25,048 bases of DNA, taken from positions 1 through 25,048 of IMG/VR virus record IMGVR_UViG_3300021963_000609; one strand, given 5' to 3'. Within the stretch, counting starts at the first letter, position 1. Each line of letters starts with the position of its first letter. The stretch is from a virus. The notes under the pieces were generated by a model. The model was not told the DNA's origin, made no database searches, and saw only the letters and a program-made list of their open reading frames with translations. Below, in pieces: positions 18,343 through 25,048 of the stretch. A program made the translations under genes and the position numbers.

Positions 18343-19284
18343 ATGGGTGCCCCCAATCCTAAAGCAAGGTCTGTTAGTAATATTAAAGCAAAGTTATTGC
18401 AACCAGCATTAACTTCTACTTTTGAATGTTACTTTGCAATACCTAACACATTTCCTTCGATTTCACAGGATACTGTATCCAGTTTTATAAGTAAATCTGT
18501 TCCAGTAACAACGGATCTCAGTGATCTACTTACTCTCTCATGTTCAGACGCGACGCTTCCTGGATCTCAACTGGCAACTCATGAATTAAATAATGACTTT
18601 ACAGGAGTTACACAACGTCATGCATACAGAAGATTGTATGATGACAGAGCAGATTTTACATTCTATGTGAATAATACATACACTCAAATTAGATTGTTTG
18701 AAAGATGGATGCAATTTATTTCTGGTGAGCAGAATGCCACATCTGCAAATTTGAATTCTTTTTATAGAATCATGTATCCTAGAACATACAAGACTACAAT
18801 ATACATCACTAAATTTGAAAAGGATATTGCAGTTCCAGGAAAGGCACCTTTAGAACCAAGCAGTCAAGGTAGAAGTAAACTTATATACTCTTTCTTTAAT
18901 GCTTTTCCAATTTCTATAACCTCAATGCCAGTTTCGTATGAGGCATCACAACTTTTAAAATGTACAGTTTCATTTTCTTATGATCGATATGTTACTGAGA
19001 ATAAGCGAGGAACAGATGCTGCAGGAACTGCTCCTCCATCTGCAAGTGGAGTACCTGATCCAATCAATATTAGTCCTGAACAACAGGCAGTTTTGAATAG
19101 TAATTCTATTTTCAACACAGGCCAAACTCTTAACTTTGGTGTTGAACCAATAGAAGTTTCGAATAATCTATCACCAAATCAATTCAATATATCCCCAGGA
19201 ACTCTTTCTAATACTGGTGCAGGAACCATAGCAGAATCTTCAAGAATTACTAGACAACTTGCAGATGCCCAGAACATTGCCTAA
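18343..19284 (+). CDS. 54: baseplate tail-tube initiator gp54
   Basis: A 313-residue tube initiator on which gp19 tail tube polymerises. The core LSCSDATLPGSQLATHELNNDFTG, then QRHAYRRLYDDRADFTFYV, FERWMQFISGEQN and FFNAFPISITSMPVSYEASQLL is the gp19/gp54 tube fold. The C-terminal 90 residues are Ser/Asn/Pro-rich and likely flexible. The start (MGAPNPKARSVSNIKAKLLQPALT) fits the family. Transcribed from a late promoter shared in a divergent arrangement with gene 4. Confidence 0.9.
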   Translation: MGAPNPKARSVSNIKAKLLQPALTSTFECYFAIPNTFPSISQDTVSSFISKSVPVTTDLSDLLTLSCSDATLPGSQLATHELNNDFTGVTQRHAYRRLYDDRADFTFYVNNTYTQIRLFERWMQFISGEQNATSANLNSFYRIMYPRTYKTTIYITKFEKDIAVPGKAPLEPSSQGRSKLIYSFFNAFPISITSMPVSYEASQLLKCTVSFSYDRYVTENKRGTDAAGTAPPSASGVPDPINISPEQQAVLNSNSIFNTGQTLNFGVEPIEVSNNLSPNQFNISPGTLSNTGAGTIAESSRITRQLADAQNIA

Positions 19285-19290
19285 TAAATA
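19283..19290 (+). promoter_or_regulatory. possible late promoter for gene 26
   Basis: AATAAATA overlapping the gene 54 stop codon, 26 bases before the gene 26 ATG. It is a variant of the late element. Confidence 0.45.
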
Positions 19291-19315
19291 AAGTAACTGA
19301 ATCGTATAGGAGATT

Positions 19316-20035
19316 ATGCCTTTACCAAAAATTGCTACTCCAACTTATGAGTTGGAATTGCCTTCGACTGGACAGACTATAAAATATAGACCATTTTTAG
19401 TCAAAGAAGAAAAACTATTAGTAATTGCATTAGAATCAGAAGACACAAAACAAATTACTACTGCAATTAAAACAGTTATTAAAAATTGTATAGAGACTAA
19501 AAATATTAAAGTTGAATCTCTCCCTACATTTGATATTGAATTTTTATTTTTAAACATTCGTGGAAAGTCTGTAGGAGAAGAAATTGAGGTTAATATTATT
19601 TGCCCAGATGATGAAGAAACTACAGTTCCTGTGAAAATTAATGTAGATGATATTAAGGTTCAAAGAAATGATGATCATGTAAATAAGATCAAACTTGATG
19701 ATAATTTGATTATGGAAATGAAGTATCCTTCTCTGGATCAATTCATTAAAAATAATTTTGATATGTCAAACAACAATGCAATGGAACAATCTTTTGAACT
19801 TGTTGCTGCTTGTGTAGATAAAATTTATAATGAAGATGAAGTATGGAGTTCTGCAGATGTGACTAAAAAAGAACTTATGGAATTTTTGGATCAAATGAAT
19901 TCGTCTCAATTCAAACAAATTGAGCAATTCTTTGAAACTATGCCAAAGTTGTCACACACTATAAAAGTGAAGAATCCAAATACTGAAGTTGAGAGTGAAG
20001 TAGTTCTTGAGGGACTGTCAAGTTTTTTCGCATAG
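19316..20035 (+). CDS. 26: gp26 baseplate hub / tail assembly chaperone
   Basis: A 239-residue protein of the T4 gp26 (T4_baseplate) family, needed for baseplate hub assembly. MPLPKIATPTYELELPSTGQ, YRPFLVKEEKLLVIA and FDIEFLFLNIRGKSVGEEIE are typical, and the C-terminal half is acidic and helical. AGGAG precedes the ATG. The last codons run AGT-TTT-TTC-GCA-TAG, which contains a T_TTT_TTC slippery heptamer (20023-20029). A -1 shift there would continue in frame into the ORF at 20047, giving a fusion of 301 residues. See the findings for the hairpin downstream. Confidence 0.85.
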   Translation: MPLPKIATPTYELELPSTGQTIKYRPFLVKEEKLLVIALESEDTKQITTAIKTVIKNCIETKNIKVESLPTFDIEFLFLNIRGKSVGEEIEVNIICPDDEETTVPVKINVDDIKVQRNDDHVNKIKLDDNLIMEMKYPSLDQFIKNNFDMSNNNAMEQSFELVAACVDKIYNEDEVWSSADVTKKELMEFLDQMNSSQFKQIEQFFETMPKLSHTIKVKNPNTEVESEVVLEGLSSFFA

Positions 20036-20053
20036 CACTGGTCCACATGGACC
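20023..20053 (+). promoter_or_regulatory. candidate -1 programmed frameshift signal
   Basis: The slippery heptamer T_TTT_TTC lies at 20023-20029 in the gp26 frame. After a ten-base spacer there is a hairpin GGTCC (20040-20044) and GGACC (20049-20053) with loop ACAT. The -1 frame is open from 20011 through to 20220. The stem also contains the ATG of the downstream ORF. Confidence 0.6.
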
Positions 20054-20220
20054 TTGAAAACTACTTTCGACTTAATTTTTCGTTAATGCAGTACCATAAA
20101 TATTCATTGACAGAAATTGAAAATATGATACCTTGGGAAAGAGACATTTATGTTGAACTTCTCAAGCAACATATAGAGGAAGAAGAGTCCAAACAACAAC
20201 AACAAAGTAATGGCTGGTAA
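20047..20220 (+). CDS. 51: gp51-like hub assembly protein / chaperone extension
   Basis: A 57-residue ORF beginning MDLENYFRLNFSLMQYHKY, then SLTEIENMIPWERDIYVELLKQHIEEEE. A short helix-rich protein with a P-W-E-R-x-I-Y motif, directly after a gp26-type gene and before a tape-measure-like gene, fits the second half of a tail assembly chaperone pair. T4 gp51 occupies this place. It could be made independently from ATG 20047 or as a -1 frameshift extension of gp26. Its ATG has no good Shine-Dalgarno and lies in a hairpin, which favours frameshifting. It overlaps the next gene by eleven bases. Confidence 0.6.
   Translation: MDLENYFRLNFSLMQYHKYSLTEIENMIPWERDIYVELLKQHIEEEESKQQQQSNGW
20095..20102 (+). 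promoter_or_regulatory. possible late promoter
   Basis: CATAAATA inside the gp51-like ORF, 108 bases upstream of the tape-measure-like gene. It may be a promoter or simply coding sequence (HKY codons). Confidence 0.3.
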
Positions 20221-22735
20221 TCCACCAAATGTACCTACTGAAAATATTGATGAGGTAATTTTAAGATTACTAGCCTTAGAACCTAATGAGGTTGATGAAC
20301 TTGACTATGAAACGTATCGCCAATATTTAAAAGAACTTTTAATTGAGATTACCTCTGGAAAGAGAAAAATTGATAGTGGTGAAGCAGAACAAATTAAAAA
20401 CGAATTTGTAAGAGTAAAGGGAAAAAAAGGTAGATTTAAAATATCATCCAAAAAAACTAAAGTAACTGCAAACGGATTAGGACTTGGAGGAATCCGTAAG
20501 CAGATGAAGGGCGCACAGCAAAGAATAATGCTGATGCCTGTTGGTGGAATTCCTAAAGATAAAAAAGAAGTAAAAGAAAAAGTAGAAACTGTTTCTAAAA
20601 AGAAGAAGACAGAAAGTGATCCTTTAATTCGTATTAGTAAGACACTTGACTCTATTTTAAAAACACTTATCAGTATTGATAAGGAAAATAAAAAGAAGAG
20701 TGATACTGATAGAAGAGAATCTGAACGTAAAAGAAGAGGATCTAGAGAAAAAGAATTAGAATCAAAACCACTTGAAGGAATTAAAAAAGCAATATCCAAT
20801 ATCCTCAAACCCTTTCAGTCCATTTGGGATACGATACTCAACTTTATTGGAAATATTATTCTTGGTAGAATCTTAATAAAACTGATTGATTGGTTTGCAG
20901 ATCCCAATAATCAAGGTAAGATTCAAAGTATCATACGATTTTTTAGTGATCACTGGCCAACACTATTAGCATTATACTTAAGATTTGGAACGGGTATTGG
21001 TAGGTTTATTGGAAAACTTACTAAGATCTTAGTTAAAGGTACTGTAAAATTAGTAGGACTTGCCGCTAAACTTGCTGCCAAAGCGGGATTAAAAGGTTTT
21101 GGAAAAGTTGCTAGTTTTATTGGGGGACCAAGAGGAAGATTATTAGCAACTGGAATTGGAATTGCTGCCGATGTTGCTGTAACTGCAGGTACTGCTGCTG
21201 GAATTGGTGGACTTGCAAGTGGTGATATAAAAATTCCAGGATTCTCTGGTGGTGGATGGAATAAAGGTTTTGGTAATCTGTTTAGTGGAACTAAAAATTT
21301 CTTTGGTAATATGTTTAGTGGTCTTGTAAAAGGACCAAAAGGAAAAGATAAAGTACCTGCGATGCTTACTGATGGTGAGTTTGTTGTGTCTGCAGGTGCT
21401 GTAAAGAAATATGGAGTTGATACTTTTGAATCAATGAATGCGGCTGGCGGGGGTACTAATGTTCCTCAGATTGCATCTGGAATGACTTTTGCTGAAGGTG
21501 GTGGTTATATTGGTGGTATTGGAGAATTAAGAAGAAAGTATGATGCAAAACACGGAGAAGGTGCATATGATAAAGAAAGTGCTAGAAGAAGAGCAGTTGC
21601 GAATGCAACTCCAGAGAGATATAATCTACCTCCACTAAAAACTGGAAATCAAGAATATTTAAAACAACTTAAAGAGAGAGCGAAAAAACCAGCTCCAAAG
21701 GCTCCAATAGCTCCACAAACTCCAAAGACCCCACAAATAAACATTAAAGCACCAACTTTTACACCAATAGTAGATCCAAAAAGAGAAGCAGAAAAAGAAG
21801 CAAGGAAAAAAGCAAGAGCAGAATATACTAAAATTATAACCAATATGGATCATCCAGATTATGATAAGGCGTGGAATGATCCTAAATTTATGGATAATCT
21901 TAGAGAAAAATATAGAGCACAAGCATCTGCACCAACACCTTCAGCAACTAAACCGGGAACAGGATATACTCCATATGTTTCTAGATTTGCTGGTGCTCGC
22001 GATGCTGCACATGAAAGGGCATCGAGAATTCAAGGATCTAGACCATATGTAAATCCTTTTAGTCCAGGTGGAATGTTTGGTGGTCCAAGAATGCAAGCAA
22101 GAACTGATTATGCTAAATCAAAAGGTAAATATTATTCCTCTTCGGATCAAAAAACATATGGAAATTATAATGACGCAATGGCTGCAAAAAAATCAAGAAT
22201 GACTTCTCTTGCATCACAACAAAGACTGAATAAGTTAAGTTCACAAGGTGCAGGTCCAAAAACTGGTAGAGGAATAAGATATACGACAGAATCAGTTGCA
22301 CAGGCTAGAGAGGATGCAAAACGTGGTGGATTTATGGGGCAACTTGGTAGGGGATTTACTAGAATGTTTTCTGATCCAAACAGTAAGCTTGGTAAAGAGA
22401 GACTTGCTAAGTTAGATGCTGCAGACAAAGCATCTACAGCAAGAGTAAAGCAAGCAGGTGCAGCATCGATTGGTAGATACTATTCATCATCTGATGGAAA
22501 ATATTATAAAGATTATAATGCAGCAGTTCTTGCTAGAAAACAGAGATTAAAATCTGGAGTAAAACCACTTCCTAAACCAAAACCAAAACCACAAGTTGCT
22601 GGTGGAGGAATGGGTGGGAAAAGAGGAAGTGGATCAAGTCCTTCTAATAGTCAAAAACCAAAATCTCAAAATCCAACTCATAGTGCAAAATCAACAAGAA
22701 CTGCAAGAAGCACCTTGGGAGTCAATAAGAAATAA
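20210..22735 (+). CDS. large virion protein, tape-measure-like
   Basis: An 841-residue protein. Order of parts: acidic and charged N-terminus; a Lys/Glu-rich coiled-coil-like stretch (about 110-195); hydrophobic helices (about 200-330: ILNFIGNIILGRILIKLIDW, KLVGLAAKLAAKAGLKG, TGIGIAADVAVTAG); the segment KVPAMLTDGEFVVSAGAVKKYG (381-402), which I know from C-terminal parts of tape-measure proteins; then a Pro-, Lys- and Gln-rich tail. A YYSSSD-x-K motif repeats at about 640 and 757. Position after a gp26/51 pair is where a tape measure belongs, since these chaperones act on it. T4 gp29 is shorter (590), so the exact role in this phage is inference. Confidence 0.7.
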   Translation: MAGNPPNVPTENIDEVILRLLALEPNEVDELDYETYRQYLKELLIEITSGKRKIDSGEAEQIKNEFVRVKGKKGRFKISSKKTKVTANGLGLGGIRKQMKGAQQRIMLMPVGGIPKDKKEVKEKVETVSKKKKTESDPLIRISKTLDSILKTLISIDKENKKKSDTDRRESERKRRGSREKELESKPLEGIKKAISNILKPFQSIWDTILNFIGNIILGRILIKLIDWFADPNNQGKIQSIIRFFSDHWPTLLALYLRFGTGIGRFIGKLTKILVKGTVKLVGLAAKLAAKAGLKGFGKVASFIGGPRGRLLATGIGIAADVAVTAGTAAGIGGLASGDIKIPGFSGGGWNKGFGNLFSGTKNFFGNMFSGLVKGPKGKDKVPAMLTDGEFVVSAGAVKKYGVDTFESMNAAGGGTNVPQIASGMTFAEGGGYIGGIGELRRKYDAKHGEGAYDKESARRRAVANATPERYNLPPLKTGNQEYLKQLKERAKKPAPKAPIAPQTPKTPQINIKAPTFTPIVDPKREAEKEARKKARAEYTKIITNMDHPDYDKAWNDPKFMDNLREKYRAQASAPTPSATKPGTGYTPYVSRFAGARDAAHERASRIQGSRPYVNPFSPGGMFGGPRMQARTDYAKSKGKYYSSSDQKTYGNYNDAMAAKKSRMTSLASQQRLNKLSSQGAGPKTGRGIRYTTESVAQAREDAKRGGFMGQLGRGFTRMFSDPNSKLGKERLAKLDAADKASTARVKQAGAASIGRYYSSSDGKYYKDYNAAVLARKQRLKSGVKPLPKPKPKPQVAGGGMGGKRGSGSSPSNSQKPKSQNPTHSAKSTRTARSTLGVNKK

Positions 22736-25048
22736 TGGCTAAACTACTTCCTTCTTCAAATTACTCTATCGTAAAATCATCAAAGTCTGCTGTAATAAAA
22801 GCAGACAAACTTTTGAATGTAAAATCTAAAACGGCAAGAGTTGGTGTAAATGAAACTAGGAATGAACCTCCTAAACTTTTAGAAGATACCCTTACAAAGA
22901 TTGAACGAAAAGTAATAAAGATTGATAAACTTTTAAAAGATTCATTTGTATTTTCGAAGAAAGAATCCGAAAAGAAAAGGAAGTCTGATGAACAAGAAAA
23001 ATTTAAATCAAAGGAAAGAGATTTAGAGCAAAAGAAACTTCCCAAAACAAAAGGAGTAAATTTGCCATCTCCACCAAAGATGGGATTTTTGGATTGGATT
23101 AAGAACTTTATTACTCAAACTATTCTTGGATTTTTTGCAGTTCGTTTAATTGATTTCTTACCACAACTATTAAAGATTCTTCCAGTCATTATTAAGGTTG
23201 GAGATTTCTTTATTGATGTTGGTGGTAAGATGCTTGATGGTCTTATAACTTTTGTTGACTGGGGTTATAAAGCAATCGATGGAACACGTCAATTTATAAA
23301 GCAACTTGGTGGAGAAGGATTAGCACAGAACTTTGATAAGTTTGCTGGTGCGATTGATAACGTTATTGAGATTGCAATTATTGCTGCCCTTGCAACTGCT
23401 GATAGTGGTGGGTTTGGTGGTGGTGGAGGTCCTGGTGGTGGAAGAGGAGGATATGGAAACAATTATAGTGGTGGTAAAAGAGGACTTGATGGAGATTTTA
23501 GAAGAGGAAGATTTGGTGGTTATGTTCGTGGATTTGGGATAGAGAGTGAAGCTGGTAAAAGTGCTCAGGGATTTAATTTATGGAAACAACAGGCAAAAGG
23601 TGGAGAATTAACTACTTCTGGATTGAGAAAAGCAGAAAATGATATAATGAAACGCTACTTCCAAAGATATGGAAGAGATGCGTTTATTCAAAGATTTGGT
23701 GAAGAAGGATTAAAGAAATTACCCGGTGGAATGCAAAGAGGACTTCTCCAAAGAGGTGCTCGTAGTGCTTTCACTGGACTTCTTGGTAAGGGTGGTGCAA
23801 AAACAGTTCTTAAGTTTATAAAACCATTTACAAAACGTCTCCCTATCATTGGTGGATTGTTAGACTTTGGAATTTCTGTTGCTCTTGGAGAGAGTCCTGG
23901 TAGAGCAGCATTTAAAGCAATAGGTGCAACACTGCTTGGTGCTATTGGTGCTGCTGTTGGTTCTGTTGTACCTTTTGCTGGAACATTTTTAGGTGGTCTT
24001 GCTGGTGGTTTTGTTGGTGATGCAGTTGGTGGTGCGTTGTATGATATGTTCTTTGGTAATAAAAAACCAAAAGGAAAAGTAGTAAAGGCAGCGGGTGGCG
24101 GAAAACCGTCTACCCGTGGAGGAAAACCTGTAAGTGGTCCTGCAAAAAGAACCGTCAAGAAAAAGAAAACACCGAGAACTTTAAAGGCAACACCTTCTAG
24201 ATTAAGACCTGGTGCAACTGTTGGTGGAGAAAAACAAATAAAGAAAATATATCCTGAGTCAAAGGACAAATCAAAAATGAGTCCTTTTGATTTCTTAAAG
24301 AATTCTTATAATACATTTGCAAAGTCATCTGGTCTTGGTGCATTAGTTGCCCTTGCAATTAAACCTATAATGGGTGATAAACCAACATATGCAGATTATA
24401 AGAATGCAGGAGCTGGGATTAATAATTGGATGAACCAATCTATTGGATCCGGAACTTTTGCGTATGCTGGTGGTGGTGAAGTTAAAATGGAAAGCATTGT
24501 TTCTGGAGAAGACTATAGTGATGTAATTGCAAAGTCACTTCAAGATTCCGTTGCTCCTCAAGTTGATAAAACTATTCAAGACTTGATGAAACAGTTGATT
24601 TTAAAGAAAGCAGAACCAGAACAAAAAGAAAAAAAACCATCAGAGGGAATTGATGGTGAGGATGGAGGTACTGGTGGAGGAGGTTTAACTGCTGGACAGT
24701 GGGGACCTTTATTAGATGTAATTGCTGCGGGAGAAGGCGGATACGAATCTGTTAATCCTAGTTTTACAATACCGGGTTTAACAAAAATGACAATTGCCGA
24801 TGCTTGGTCTCAGGCACAAAGGATGGGGAGAGCAAAAGGTGGTTCTGGTGCGATGGGGAGATATCAATTATTATCAGATCCTGTTGGAAGAGCAAAATCT
24901 GCTGGATTGGATCCTTATAAGGATTTATTTACTCCAGCAAATCAAGATAAAATTGCAGTTCATATTATTGAAAATATAAGGAACGGAAAAGAATGGATTG
25001 CTGGAAAAATTAGCGACCAAGATTTTCTACAAGGAATTGCAAATGAAT
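22735..25048 (+). CDS. large virion protein with C-terminal lysozyme-like domain (3' partial)
   Basis: The ATG shares its A with the TAA of the preceding gene, and the frame is open to the window edge (771 codons visible). A basic charged N-terminus is followed by a hydrophobic segment at about 115-160 (NFITQTILGFFAVRLIDFLP). Next come a Gly-rich linker (about 222-262), a second hydrophobic Gly/Ala segment (about 395-440), basic Pro-rich linkers and, from about residue 655, a lysozyme-like domain. That domain shows LLDVIAAGEGGYES (candidate catalytic Glu667), GAMGRYQLL and FTPANQDKIAVHII. The pattern resembles lambda-type or GH104 lytic enzymes. It may open the host peptidoglycan during DNA entry. 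The N-terminal part shares a W-x2-I-x-NFI...ILG...LIDF/W pattern with the preceding protein. Confidence 0.75.
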   Translation, partial: MAKLLPSSNYSIVKSSKSAVIKADKLLNVKSKTARVGVNETRNEPPKLLEDTLTKIERKVIKIDKLLKDSFVFSKKESEKKRKSDEQEKFKSKERDLEQKKLPKTKGVNLPSPPKMGFLDWIKNFITQTILGFFAVRLIDFLPQLLKILPVIIKVGDFFIDVGGKMLDGLITFVDWGYKAIDGTRQFIKQLGGEGLAQNFDKFAGAIDNVIEIAIIAALATADSGGFGGGGGPGGGRGGYGNNYSGGKRGLDGDFRRGRFGGYVRGFGIESEAGKSAQGFNLWKQQAKGGELTTSGLRKAENDIMKRYFQRYGRDAFIQRFGEEGLKKLPGGMQRGLLQRGARSAFTGLLGKGGAKTVLKFIKPFTKRLPIIGGLLDFGISVALGESPGRAAFKAIGATLLGAIGAAVGSVVPFAGTFLGGLAGGFVGDAVGGALYDMFFGNKKPKGKVVKAAGGGKPSTRGGKPVSGPAKRTVKKKKTPRTLKATPSRLRPGATVGGEKQIKKIYPESKDKSKMSPFDFLKNSYNTFAKSSGLGALVALAIKPIMGDKPTYADYKNAGAGINNWMNQSIGSGTFAYAGGGEVKMESIVSGEDYSDVIAKSLQDSVAPQVDKTIQDLMKQLILKKAEPEQKEKKPSEGIDGEDGGTGGGGLTAGQWGPLLDVIAAGEGGYESVNPSFTIPGLTKMTIADAWSQAQRMGRAKGGSGAMGRYQLLSDPVGRAKSAGLDPYKDLFTPANQDKIAVHIIENIRNGKEWIAGKISDQDFLQGIANE

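Noticed and set aside
23688-24269. Minus-strand 193-codon frame rich in Pro, Ala and Phe
   Set aside because: It is the reverse complement of Gly-rich codons of the large virion protein; no start signal.
1-25048. tRNA genes, CRISPR arrays, insertion sequences and phage integrase sites
   Set aside because: I saw no cloverleaf with conserved T-loop, no regularly spaced repeats, no transposase or integrase.

Overview
The window looks like a stretch of a T4-like cyanophage (a myovirus infecting marine Synechococcus or Prochlorococcus). It is AT-rich, densely packed and mostly plus-strand. It carries full-length photosystem II genes psbA (D1) and psbD (D2), cyanophage auxiliary genes (speD, thyX, phoH, a 2OG-Fe(II) oxygenase, glutaredoxin, a DUF1825-type gene), and T4 core genes (33, 59, 32, 53, 48, 4, 54, 26 and a 51-like gene). 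Two large tail/virion proteins end the window. T4-type late promoters (NATAAATA) and sigma70-type promoters recur throughout.

Layout. 1-790: end of a plus-strand gene facing a minus-strand operon of three small genes, one of which starts with GTG. 850-6360: photosynthesis region, with psbA, an endonuclease VII-like HNH gene, two related repeat-domain genes, a small minus-strand gene, a displaced psbA 3' tail, a 40-aa membrane microprotein, psbD, a second HNH-like gene, and a short ORF ending in a displaced psbD 3' tail. 6370-9810: a run of small auxiliary genes ending with speD. 9830-10230: a sigma70 promoter, a glutamine-riboswitch-like leader and two tiny ORFs. 10240-15475: thyX, phoH, a PD-(D/E)XK nuclease, then replication and late-transcription genes 33, 59, DUF1825 and 32. 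15476-18311: minus-strand structural operon 4-48-53. 18343-25048: plus-strand tail genes 54, 26, 51-like, a tape-measure-like protein and a second large protein with a lysozyme-like domain, cut by the window edge.

How it fits together. The early/middle part supplies photosynthesis maintenance (D1, D2), nucleotide and polyamine metabolism and replication. The late part builds the baseplate and tail. psbA and psbD both have a sigma70 promoter overlapped in the same register by a late promoter, which predicts expression throughout infection.

Most notable observations: (1) psbA and psbD are each followed by an endonuclease gene and, further on, by an orphan copy of their own 3' end. This looks like a scar left by homing-endonuclease insertion that supplied a new 3' end. 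(2) A hairpin covers the start codon of the second endonuclease gene, and a late promoter would start inside its 5' arm. (3) A T_TTT_TTC slippery heptamer and hairpin could fuse gp26 to the 51-like ORF by -1 frameshifting, the classic tail-assembly-chaperone arrangement. (4) A glutamine-type riboswitch precedes a YRGV-repeat peptide. All assignments come from reading the sequence; no database search was possible.
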